Of a stretch of DNA of 64,000 nt, positions 43,300 through 53,289 are shown in pieces. This DNA is from Aedes albopictus (Eukaryota > Arthropoda > Insecta > Diptera > Culicidae): the NCBI RefSeq assembly GCF_035046485.1, contig NC_085138.1, positions 26,039,878-26,103,877 of the forward strand, read 5' to 3'. The translations under genes were made by a program, and so were the position numbers. The notes under the pieces were generated by a model that saw nothing but the letters and a program-made list of their open reading frames with translations, searched no databases and had not been told where the DNA came from. Within the stretch, counting starts at the first letter, position 1; each line of letters begins with the position of its first letter.

Positions 43300-45540
43300 T
43301 CTCTAATGTGGTATGAGCCTATTTTCTAGTTAACCGTTCTTTAGGTTATTAAAAAAGCCGTGATGTGGTGTGTCGCATGGTACATTTGGTTACTTTCCAC
43401 AGGTTCCAGAGCACCACCGGGTCTCCCAAATATAGTCTGAGGCAATATCATTGCTAACGTACATTAGGTTACCTAAAAAAACCACGATTTGATTTATCTT
43501 ATGCATGGGTACAGATCACTTTTACATTTGACCACTTCCAGTGGGACACCTAGAACTAGTTTCGGGACACTACCGGTTGTCTAAAATATGGTCTGAGGCT
43601 ATGTTCTTACGAATCGATCATCGTGTTATCAAAAAAGGATCTCCAGTTGGCCTAGTGGTTAAAGCTATGAATCGCCAATCCGGAATCGGCGGGTTAGATT
43701 CCCGTTCCGGTTGGGAACAATTTCTCGACTTCCTGGGCATAGTGTATCATTGTACTTGCCTCACAATATACAAATTCATGCAATGGCAGGCAAAAAAAAC
43801 CCTTCAATTAATAGCTGTGTAAGTGCTCTAAAGAACACTAAGTAGAAGAGAGGCAGGCCAAGTTCCAATGCGAACGTTGAGCCATAAAGAAGAAGAAGAA
43901 GAAGTTATCAAAAAAGCTGCTGTTTGATGTACTGTCAAACCCCGCGTATTCATCACTCTTTAATACGACACTTTTTAATTTGTACCCCACTCATTCCAAA
44001 TTTGTTGAATTTAAAACTGATCAAATGTCACAGCGTAATACACTGTAAATACGAATGATACGATATTGTGATGTTACTCACACCCGCAGCGGCTCCTCGT
44101 GCAGCTGCTACTTCCGAAAGTTCAAATTTGGTGCTTTCCAACACCTGATCCGTTTGGTGATCAACCGCAGTGAACCTCGGAAGCCAACAATCGTAAAATG
44201 AACAAGCTATTAATTCGTACCACCTCAGTACCTGTAGGATTTGTATTCAAAAACAAATCCTACAATCTAAACTAAAACTAAAATAGAGTTAGTATATCGA
44301 ATTAAAAGTTAACCCAGGTAATTTGACTGCAATCATTGTCGAATTAGTGTGGTTTTATGGTACGACACGCATGGGTTTGGTCCAATTTCACATTTACCAA
44401 TTTCGGTTCACATTTTACCACTTACCGATTTTCCCTGATGTGGTCTTAGACTAGTTTCATGCAAATTTTTAATCAGTTTTCCTAAAAAGTCGCAAATTGA
44501 TGTAATGCATGTATGGGTTTGGTTCATTTGTGCATTTTGCCAGTTCCGGTGAGGCACTCGAGTCTGGTTCCGGAACACTACTGGCCTGAGAATATTTTCT
44601 TGCTGACCGTTCTTCGCGTTATCGAAGAAGCCGTTACTTAATGTGCTACGTGTATGCGTTTGGTTCTTTTCTACATTTGACCACTTCCGTCGAGGCACCT
44701 GGAACCGGTTTCGGTGATTTGATGTGTCGCTTGCATGGGTTTGGTTCCCTTTTAAATTTGGCCATTTCCGGAGGGACACCCGGAACCGGTTCCGGATTAC
44801 AACCGATTCAGATATGTTCTCAAAATATGTTCCTGCTTACTGCTCATCAGGATATCAAAAATACCACTATTTGATATGTCGCATGCATGGGCTCAATCAA
44901 CTTTTATACCTTGCCACCTCCGGCGGAACATCTGGAACGGGTTTCGATATGGTCTGAGAATGCTTTCCTGCTTACTGTTCATCAGGTTATCGAAAAAGCT
45001 GCGCTTTGATATGTCGCATGCATGGTTTTAGTTCAATTTTATATTTGGCCACTTCCGACGGGACACCCGGAACCGGTACCGGGACACAACCGGTTCATAT
45101 ATGGTCTGAGAATATTATCCTGCTTACTGTTCATCAGGGTTTCAAAAAAGCCGCTATTTGATATGTCGCATGCATGGGTTTGGTTAACTTTTACACTTGG
45201 CCACTTCCGGCGGGACACTTGCAACCGGTTCCGGAACACTACCGGTTCCGATATGGTCTGAGAATGTTGTCCTGCTTACTGTTAATCACGTTATCGAAAA
45301 AGCCGCGGTTTGATATGTCACATGCATGGGTTTAGTTCACTTTTATGTTTGGTCACTTCCGCCGGGACACCCGGAACCGGTTCCGGGACATTACCGGTTC
45401 AGATATGGTCTGAGACTATTTTTCTGCTTACCATTCATCAAGTTATCGAAAATGCCGTAGTTTGATGTGCCGCATGGATGGGTTTGTAGCGTTTTTATAT
45501 CTGGCCCCTTCCTGGGGTACCGGTCCGGAACACCTAAATG
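43300..45540. repeat. Tandem array, about 152-bp unit, CCGGAACCGG-rich
   Basis: TGATATGTCGCATGCATGGG recurs at 44872, 45007, 45159, 45311 and (variant) 45473, with degraded earlier copies from about 43370. Each unit has CACTTCCGGCGGGACACC, CCGGAACCGGTTCCGG and a GGTTATCGAAAAAGCC end. A non-matching stretch lies at 43925-44340. The open frames on both strands are artefacts. Confidence 0.85.
43638..43903 (+). mobile_element. Feilai SINE with 13-bp target duplication
   Basis: Head with GTTGGCCTAGTGGTTAAAGC and a box-B variant GGGTTAGATTCCC, body with CATAGTGTATCATTGTACTT and tail of AAG repeats. GTTATCAAAAAAG is duplicated at 43625-43637 and 43904-43916. It inserted into the tandem array. Confidence 0.93.
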
Positions 45541-45675
45541 GCCATAACTCCGGAACGGTTGGACCGATCTGAACCATTTTCAATAGGAAACAATGGGACC
45601 AGATTCCGCGTCGAATGAACCGTTGGTCATTAAAAACGGTTGAGGTTTACTGCCAAAAAGTGATGTGAGTTTTTT

Positions 45676-45720
45676 TGTACACATACACACATACACACAC
45701 ACACACATACACACACACAG
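45676..45720. repeat. AC microsatellite
   Basis: Interrupted (AC)n run. Confidence 0.9.
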
Positions 45721-45983
45721 ACATCACCTCAATTCGTCGAGCTGAGTCGATTGGTATATAACACTTGACCCCTCCGGAGGCTCTATCAAATTTTCGTTTT
45801 TGGAGTGAACATATAGCCTTTCGGTACACCTTGGTGTACGAGAAAGGCAAAAAAACATAGGTCCCATTTTGAAACTAAATTCGAACCAAAAATGTTTATG
45901 TGTTCAATACATAGTAACTGTTCTTCAACGATGTTGATACAATATTTTCGCAAAGAATCGTTTTGCATTGAGTAGGTAAGGCT

Positions 45984-46159
45984 TTGTACCATTTGGGCAG
46001 CTGTACCTATTATGGGCATTTACCTCCATAACTAAGTCAATTTTTGTATAGGGTTAGATACTATCTCACCGTGCCCAAAAAATTTGGTTATTAGGTATAC
46101 AATTGACTTAGTTGTCGCGACAAGTGCCCAAAACAGGCGCACCTGCCCAAATGGTACAA
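45984..46159. mobile_element. MITE with TTGTACCATTTGGGCAG ends
   Basis: The 17-bp end is mirrored at the right; similarity continues inward (AACTAAGTCAATT). It lies directly upstream of the GC-rich promoter region of the potassium-channel gene. Confidence 0.75.
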
Positions 46160-47163
46160 GATCCTAATAGGAACCGATTGGAGAGCACTGATTCGATGAA
46201 GATTTCCCGGTCTGGGGAGCACCGTGCGCGGTGTTTGCTCGGTTTGCTCTGGGTACGCAACGCTACGCACGGTTCGATCTCGATCATCCGGTGGCGCTCT
46301 AATCACTGTAGCGCGATCGTTCCGTGCGTGCCGCTTATCGACTTCACAGTAGGCGGCTCGTCAAAGTTCAAGTTCTGTGGGAAAATCGATCGCACTTAGT
46401 CGTCCAGGTGACGATCCCGCGGGCGGACGTGTGTGGAGCTCATAGTGACGTGACGTTACAGCACATCCGTCCATTCATCGAGTAGTCGGCGCGGCGCGGC
46501 ACGGCGCGATTCGATCTAGTTGGCGTGCGTTCTCAGATGTGCACCAATAAATATTGCGAAAGAAGAACAAATTGCAATCTTGGATGAAAATATTTAAATC
46601 AATTCACCGGAGCGAAGTAATTATTGCGGCATACAGGAAGGGACTCGGGAGTGATGAATGGGCAAATGAGATGATAGGCATTAATTAAAAGTGTGTTTCA
46701 TGTGATAAGTGTGGACCTGTGTTTGCTCCTCGGTGATATTCCTCGTAGGCGCGGGTCGCGATTTAGTGCAGTGGAATACAATAAAAATATGGTTAATTAA
46801 TAGCAAAAAGAGTAGAAGATCGTGCCGGAGCGCAGAGACATACACCGCAGCTCGAAGGCTCTGCCTACTGGGATTCGGGATTATTCTCACATAACGCTAC
46901 CGACTCGCCGCGAGTGTGCAAGTGTCACGGAGATCGGGAGAGGATCACCACCCAAGCAGGCGACGAACCTTTTCGCGAGTGCGCAGCTAAACCAAGAATT
47001 TTGATAGCATCGTCAGCGACGACAGGTGATTTACCGCCAAAACAAGTTCCAACTGATCAGAAAGCCACAAGAAAGTCGATTCCGGTTTTGGTCGGATGTT
47101 TTCGAGTTCAGAATCAGAACCCTAGTGCAAGATCTGAAGCATCAATATTGCTAAGAGATAAAG
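46160..47163 (+). promoter_or_regulatory. Promoter and 5' UTR of the Ork1-like gene
   Basis: CpG- and GC-rich sequence (for example GGCGCGGCGCGGCACGGCGC near 46490) replaces the AT-rich surroundings and leads to the start codon at 47164. It contains no long frame and several upstream ATGs. A TCTCAGATG initiator-like site lies near 46532. A pyrimidine-containing GAGTTCAG near 47102-47109 could be a splice acceptor joining an upstream exon. Exact transcription start is not determinable. Confidence 0.5.
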
Positions 47164-47305
47164 ATGACCCCGAAGGAGTGGCTGGCACTGTTTGCTTTCT
47201 ACGCGGCGTATCTGTTCTTCGGGGCCAGCGTGTTCTACCACAATGAGCACGCGCTGGAGACGGAGAGGCGCGCCGAGGAGCTGGCCGAGCGGATCGAAAT
47301 GAACG
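47164..47305 (+). CDS. Ork1: Ork1-like two-pore potassium channel, first coding exon
   Basis: The exon encodes 47 residues starting MTPKEWLALFAFYAAYLFFG, a first transmembrane segment (about residues 5-25), then FYHNEHALETERRAEELAE, the start of the extracellular cap helix. It ends AAC-G with a GTAAGA donor at 47306, phase 1. From memory, fly Ork1 has the same opening (M-P-W start, FGA followed by YH-EH, RAE) and the same 47-residue length before the junction; this is the basis of the name. Family function: potassium leak channel in the plasma membrane setting resting potential, each subunit with four membrane spans and two pore loops. The remaining exons lie beyond the window, so the downstream 16.7 kb is probably intron. 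Confidence 0.8.
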
Positions 47306-48120
47306 GTAAGAGATTCGAAATGAGAAAAAGGGCTTCACTAATAGGAATTAAATTAAGTTTTTTAAGCTTAGTAGTGGTACACTCAAAATAAATAAAAAAA
47401 ACTTTACACTTCTCCCAATTTAAGGTTTGAAAAATGCATCCTTATTAAAATCACAGTGGTAGATGTGAAAACTATAGTTAAATTTCCATTAGAATTTTCA
47501 TCAATTCCTTTGAAAACAGATTCGGCATTTCTTTTGACAGTTGATTCAGCACTCCTTTGGAAAACCGTTTTTCATTTCATTTGTGAACTCATTAAGATTT
47601 TTTTTAATGTTTCGATTTCGATATTCCTGTCTAGTATTTAGGGAACTCTTTCAGAATTTTATTTGGATGTGTTTGATTGCTTCGGTAATTCTTTCATTAG
47701 TTCTCTAAGCAAAGCTCTTCTTTTTTTTTTTATTTTTTTTTTGTTTTTTTTTTAAACAAGGGAATATTTTGAGTAGGGTATGTGTTCCATCATTAATCTC
47801 ACGCTCCCATATTCATCCTATTCGAAAACAAGCGATTACGGCACCGATTGATTCCGTTCTTTTTGTTTTCATGGATGCTCACTACTAACAAAAAATACAA
47901 AAATAAGAAACAAAACAAACAGCGCTTCAATCCTTTGTTTTTCGTAGGATGAAAATGGGAGCCACATGCTTAAGAAGGGAACCAATACCCTATTTGTCTA
48001 GTTTTTTTTTGGTTTTTATTAACGTTTATTTAAACAAGGAGCTAATTCTACACTAATTTTTTAAGTATTTATAATGAAAATTCATCATAAAATTGCTTTG
48101 AGAAGTTATTTGACAATAAA
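47306..48120. other. Start of probable Ork1 intron 1
   Basis: AT-rich, with T-runs at about 47720-47752 and 48003-48010. No feature recognised beyond the splice donor. Confidence 0.4.
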
Positions 48121-49080
48121 GTTAACAACTTTTCTGGCAGTTTCATATTGATTTCTTTTTGAATTTCCGTCCGTAAATTGATTGTGATATTCTTTAGGAA
48201 CTTCCTTTGGTAGTTACTTCTTCAATTACATTGGAAATTACACAGGAAATTCACAGGGTTTAAAGACAATTTCTATTGGAATTTTTCCGGAAGTGCCTTT
48301 GGCAACTTATTCAGTATTCTTTTTGAAAATTTCATCTGCAACGGAAATTACTTTGGGATTCCCTTAAGTAATTTTGGAAGCAATTGCTTTGGAAAGTCCT
48401 TGGGTTATTCCTTTTGAGTGACTTCAACTATTTCTACCCGAGTAAAGGAGAGAAGCTCAATAATAGCATATTAGGAGATGAACCAGCCATAGGCTGAAAA
48501 TCTCGATAATAAAGATATATAAGAAAAATAGCATATTTTGATACGGAGATCAAAAAGTGATATTTTTTTGTTTGAGAAGTAAAAATAATAAAAATAATAT
48601 CTCAAATTTACTCCTAGAACATCTTTGTCATATCACATTGAGCTCTTGATAAGTTCTAATCAATAGCAGTGAGCAATTTGATTGATATTTTAATATCAAA
48701 TTTTGCTATTAGACAGATGGTTCAAGAACAAATTTTTGATATTATTTTTATCATTATCACGTTTTGATTGCCAGTACTTGATCTCTACCTGGGTATATTT
48801 AAACGTATTTGGAAATTGCGTTTTGAAATTTTTCGGATTTTTTTTTCGAACTTCTTTGGCAATCACTTTGATTTTTGGAAGTTCCTTAGGTAATTGCTTT
48901 GAATTTTTTTCCAGCCGTTCCATTTGTTTTTTTTTAAATTAGTAATAGAGAATCTAATAGAACTTCCTAAGTAATTACAACAAAATACTGTAAGGAATTA
49001 CCAAAAGAATTTCCATAGGAATTACCGAATAAAAAAATAAATTACATGAGAAATTCATGAACGAATTGACTAACTAATTT
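48120..49080. repeat. Weak GGAATTCC-type satellite with a degraded SINE tail
   Basis: TTCCTTTGG and GGAATTACC phrases recur loosely. At 48470-48535 GATGAACCAGCCATAGGCTG and AAAATCTCGATAATA resemble the SINE tail at 40945. Confidence 0.45.
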
Positions 49081-49298
49081 TCAAAGCACCTTGTGGGAAG
49101 GTCAGTACTTTGACAGCTGAAAACTTAGCATAAACATTGTTTTTGTTATGGTCAAAAGCGCTGAGTTTTTTGGAAAAGTTTGTTTTGGTCTCCAGAAAAG
49201 TAAATTTTCGATCCGCGGCAAACGTGTTTTCTGTGCAAATTTGTCAATTTCACCTATCTGTTATTGTGATCTATTACACTTGAAGGCTCCCTCGAAAG

Positions 49299-51000
49299 AT
49301 GCGGTGAGTTGTTTTTGGTAATTGTACATTAATTCAGTGAATTATTGCTAAACATTGTCTGGTGTCTAATGGGGCAAGAGTTCGAATCAATCGCGGGGCA
49401 AAAGTTCGAGTTCCTAACCTCATTTACACATTAATACACCTTTTTGCAGAAACTACGTGCGAAAGTCGGAGAGATCGGTTTGTACCCCCGAGTTGCTCGA
49501 ACAAGCCCGGCAGAGGATAGCGAATGGGGAATCAAAACTTGCCATTGCCAAAAGCATCGGAATCACCGAAGCTGCATTGCGAAAACGACTGAAAAAGGAC
49601 TGAAAATCCCTCGAATTCCAATAAAATTTTTTGCTTTATTTTGTTTTGTATTTTAGGGATACGGCGTGGAGAAACTTGATCGTTTCTAGCCAACGTTCAC
49701 TACGGAACAAGAAAATGAACTAGCAAGCCACTGCAAAACCCTCGACGAATGCTTCTATGGATTATCGTTTATGGATTTCCGCAGATCAATATATCAGTAT
49801 GCCGACATCAACAACATCCCCAGCGGATTCAATCAAGAGTCGCGGACAGCTGGGAAGGAGTGGGCGCTTTCGTTTATGCGCAGGCACAACTTATCTCTCA
49901 GAACACCTTAGCAAACCAGCCTTGGCCGGATGATGGGTTTCAACCGAGTGCAGGTTGGCATATTCTTCAACAATTTGCGCGAAATCACCACTAAGTACCG
50001 ATTCACCGCGGATCGCATATACAACATGGATGAGACTGGAATGTCGACGGTGCCCAACAATGTCCCCAAGGTTGTGTCTGCTACTGGCAAAAAAGCTGTA
50101 GGCAAAATTAGCTCCGGTGAGAGAGGAGAGTTGGTTACAGCTGTTTGTGCCATAAGCGCACAAGGGAGTTACGTACCTCCAGCGTTGATTTTTAAAAGAA
50201 AGCGTCAAAAACCAGAACTTATGGATGGAGCAGCTTGTGGATCGAAAATGTTTATTTCGGATACAGGATATATAAACTCCGACTTGTTCTACGAATGGGT
50301 AGAACACTTCCAGGTTAACACAAAGGCCACAAAAGAGAATCCCGTTCTGCTGATTTTGGACAACCACAATTCGCATCAGTCGCTGAAAACAGTTCTTTAC
50401 TGCCGAGAGAACGGAATAGTGTTGCTTTCGATTCCTCCTCATAGCAGCCACAAAGTTCAACCATTGGACCGATGTTTCTTCCAGGCGCTCAAGACCAACT
50501 ATGCTGAAGCTTGCAACAACTGGCTTGTTACACATCCTGGCAGAGTGATCACTCAGTATCAGGTGGCAGAGCTCTTCGGAATTGCTTATGGTAGATGTGC
50601 AAGCATTGAAAAGGCAGTCAATGCTTTCAGAATGTGTGGAATCGTCCCTATCAATCCAGGCATTTTTACGGATGAAGATTTTATGCCAAGCGAAGTAACC
50701 AACAATAAGGGAAATGAAGAGAACGTCGATCCGGAAGTAATGCACATCCCCAGAAATGATGAATCAGAAATTCCATCCACATCGATTGATTGCCGCAAAA
50801 AAGGGAAAGTAAAAGGACAGAATACGACAAGCGGACCCCTGTCGAACGAAGACCCATCATCCCAGCGTCTCATCTTGCGTCCTGTTATTCCAGCAACACA
50901 GAGCACACCCCAAGCTGCAAATGCTGTTGCTTCTTGTTCTAACGCATCTGATCCACAGGCTGGATACAGCGAAAAGTTTGGACCTCTTGTGGCGTCTCTC
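49299..51000 (+). pseudogene. pogo-like (HTH plus DDE) transposase gene, inactivated
   Basis: A three-exon structure can be read. Exon 1 is ATGCG (49299-49303), intron 49304-49449 (GTGAGT to TTTGCAG). Exon 2 (49450-49597) encodes MRNYVRKSERS and a helix-turn-helix (LAIAKSIGITEAALRKRLKK). Exon 3 starts at 49657 after TTTTAG but the matching donor is not GT (GGACTG). Exon 3 holds WALSFMRRHNLSLRTP and then the DDE_1-type catalytic domain: YNMDETG (D at 50029-50031), LILDNHNSH and HKVQPLD. In-frame TAG codons at 49687-49689 and 49909-49911 break it. From 49930 it stays open to the assembly gap at 51001. The domain set fits the pogo/jerky group. GGGGCAARAGTTCGA at 49372-49386 and about 49396-49410 may be part of the element's subterminal repeats. 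Confidence 0.85.
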
Positions 51001-51500
51001 NNNNNNNNNNNNNNNNNNNNNNNNNNNNNNNNNNNNNNNNNNNNNNNNNNNNNNNNNNNNNNNNNNNNNNNNNNNNNNNNNNNNNNNNNNNNNNNNNNNN
51101 NNNNNNNNNNNNNNNNNNNNNNNNNNNNNNNNNNNNNNNNNNNNNNNNNNNNNNNNNNNNNNNNNNNNNNNNNNNNNNNNNNNNNNNNNNNNNNNNNNNN
51201 NNNNNNNNNNNNNNNNNNNNNNNNNNNNNNNNNNNNNNNNNNNNNNNNNNNNNNNNNNNNNNNNNNNNNNNNNNNNNNNNNNNNNNNNNNNNNNNNNNNN
51301 NNNNNNNNNNNNNNNNNNNNNNNNNNNNNNNNNNNNNNNNNNNNNNNNNNNNNNNNNNNNNNNNNNNNNNNNNNNNNNNNNNNNNNNNNNNNNNNNNNNN
51401 NNNNNNNNNNNNNNNNNNNNNNNNNNNNNNNNNNNNNNNNNNNNNNNNNNNNNNNNNNNNNNNNNNNNNNNNNNNNNNNNNNNNNNNNNNNNNNNNNNNN
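51001..51500. other. Assembly gap (500 N)
   Basis: Exactly 500 N, the usual arbitrary gap length. The open frames that run through it are artificial; the transposase on the left and the LINE on the right belong to different elements. Confidence 0.98.
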
Positions 51501-52968
51501 CTGAAGTCTTCGTGTCAGCCAGGGCCAGATGGCATTCCACCAATCGTGTTCAAGAAATGTGCTGTCGCACTATGCGCTCCTCTGACATCGATCTGCAATA
51601 AATCAATGGCGCAATCGGCTTTTCCGGATGAATGGAAAGAATCAGTACTGTTTCCTGTGCATAAAAAGGGAGACCGTGGTAATGTAGCTAACTATCGAGG
51701 TATTACATCACTATGCGCAGGTTCCAAACTGTTGGAGATTCTTGTCAACAAAATTTTGTTCCACGAAATCAAAAATCACATCTCGTGCGACCAACATGGC
51801 TTTTATGCTGGAAGATCAACGGTAACTAACCTCACGGAGTTCACATCGTTCTGCTTACGAAACATCGAAAACGGACCTGAAAGCTGCATTTGACCGCGTT
51901 GACCATGCGTTGCTCCTCGCAAAGGTAGAAAGGATGGGTGCTGCATCTAGTTTTGTTCAATGGCTGAAATCGTATTTGGTAGATCGTCGTCTGTGTGTTA
52001 AAATCGGAACAGCTCAGTCCAGCTATTTCTCTAATTCATCTGGTGTACCCCAAGGGAGCAATCTCGGCCCATTGCTTTTTTCTTTGTTTTTCAACGATGT
52101 GTGCGCTGTACTGCCTCGAGGATGTCGGCTTTTATATGCGGACGATTTAAAAATTTACTTGGTCGTAAACTCAGCTCAAGATTGCCGGGAGCTTCAAAGA
52201 CTTGTTGACGTGTTTGCGGAATGGTGTAGGATCAATGAATTGACCATCAGTACGAGTAAATGTTCGGTAATCTCCTTCACGCACAAAAAGGATCCAATTA
52301 GTTGGGGTTACAACATTAGTGGTGAGCAGCTGGAAAGAGTTTCGGTGATAAAAGACCTCGGAGTTCAGTTGGACACCAAACTCTCTTTCAGAGAGCATTA
52401 CTCCATGGTAATTGCAAAGGCGAATCGGAATCTGGGACTTATCTTCAGGATCTCCAACGAATTCAGAGATCCATACTGCCTACGAGCATTGTACTACTCG
52501 TTGGTGCGATCCGTACTAGAGTATGCTGCTGTGGTGTGGAGTCCTTATGTTGGCATCTGGATATCTAGAATAGAGGCCGTGCAATCTCGGTTTGTACGCT
52601 ACGCCCTGAGGTTTCTTCCATGGCGTGATCCTACTGAATTACCCCCGTATCAGAATCGCTGCCGACTTCTCGGAATGGACACACTTTCCAGGCGGCGTCA
52701 GATAGAAAGAGTATTGTTTGTGCAAAAAGTGCTTGTAGGTAGTTTAGATGTTCCTAATATTTTGTCACAGATAACTATTAATGTAATACCTCGTAGCTTA
52801 AGACGCTCTAATTTCATTAGACTACAGTTTAGACGCACCTATTATGGTCAGAATGAACCCATACTTGTAATGTGTTGTTTGTTTAATCGTGTGTATGATT
52901 TGTTCGATTTCTCTGTTAGTTTTAAGTGTTTTAAACAACGACTGCTGATTTCAAATATGTTTAGGTAA
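51501..52968 (+). pseudogene. Non-LTR retrotransposon reverse transcriptase, frameshifted
   Basis: From 51501 the frame reads LKSSCQPGPDGIPPIVFKKC, then FPDEWKESVLFPVHKKGD, NYRGITSLCAGSKLLE and DQHGFYAGRSTVTNL. A small deletion near 51870 shifts the frame, which then reads LKAAFDRVDHALLLAK and continues open to 52968 with SSGVPQGSNLGPLLF, LLYADDLKIY (catalytic YADD) and thumb and C-terminal sequence ending FKQRLLISNMFR. Motif order and length match Jockey/CR1-type insect elements. The N-terminal part is lost in the gap. Stop at 52966-52968, then AAATA-rich tail. Confidence 0.88.
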
Positions 52969-53070
52969 TTTAAATTTAAGTTAATTCATGTAGACAATGT
53001 TGTCAGATGAATGTAGGGGAAATAAATAAAATAAAAAATAAAAAAATAAAAAATAAAATAAATATATGTA
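52969..53070 (+). repeat. LINE 3' UTR and AAATA-rich tail
   Basis: A short UTR after the stop ends in repeats of AAATA/AAAATA from about 53020 to 53065, marking the 3' terminus of the element. Confidence 0.8.
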
Positions 53071-53111
53071 ATATTTAAGACTCTAATCCAACAGCGGTTT
53101 TAACATCGACA

Positions 53112-53226
53112 ATAGGGCACTGCATGACATTCTCTCCTTCTCTTTCACTCTTACAGAAATTTTGTAAACAACAAGGCCAAGAAACGTCAAAATCCCATAC
53201 AAAATCACAACAGTGCAGTGCCTTAT
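53112..53226. mobile_element. MITE with ATAGGGCACTGCAT ends, copy 2
   Basis: 115 bp, matching 38710-38824 through most of its length. Confidence 0.8.
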
Positions 53227-53289
53227 ACATCGGAAATGCGTGCGGAAAAGTTTGCACACTTGACAAAGCGTGTACTGATAGCTTTAGAT

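Larger units (their letters stand above)
42440..45860. repeat. Composite repeat enclosing a 152-bp tandem array
   Basis: A GTGCCTTTCTCGT end near 42493 faces a GTACGAGAAAGGC end near 45836, suggesting one large element. Inside are an AT-rich part (42850-43250), the tandem array (43300-45540), a GGCCATAACTCCGGAACGG segment, an AC microsatellite (45676-45720), and two SINE insertions. Its class is not clear. Confidence 0.5.

Noticed and set aside
43300..45540. CRISPR-like array because of regular 152-bp repeats
   Set aside because: Repeats are contiguous tandem units without unique spacers, in a eukaryotic context.
49891..50745. 284-codon minus-strand open frame
   Set aside because: It is antisense to the transposase catalytic domain, whose motifs are clear on the plus strand; the minus translation has no family signature.
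49299..51000. Autonomous source of the CAGTAGACGTTCG MITEs
   Set aside because: No CAGTAGACGTTCG terminus was seen near this transposase; its flank has a different repeated motif, and the 3' end is hidden by the gap.
50857..51601. Long open frames crossing the N stretch
   Set aside because: They are open only because N codons contain no stops; left and right flanks belong to different elements.
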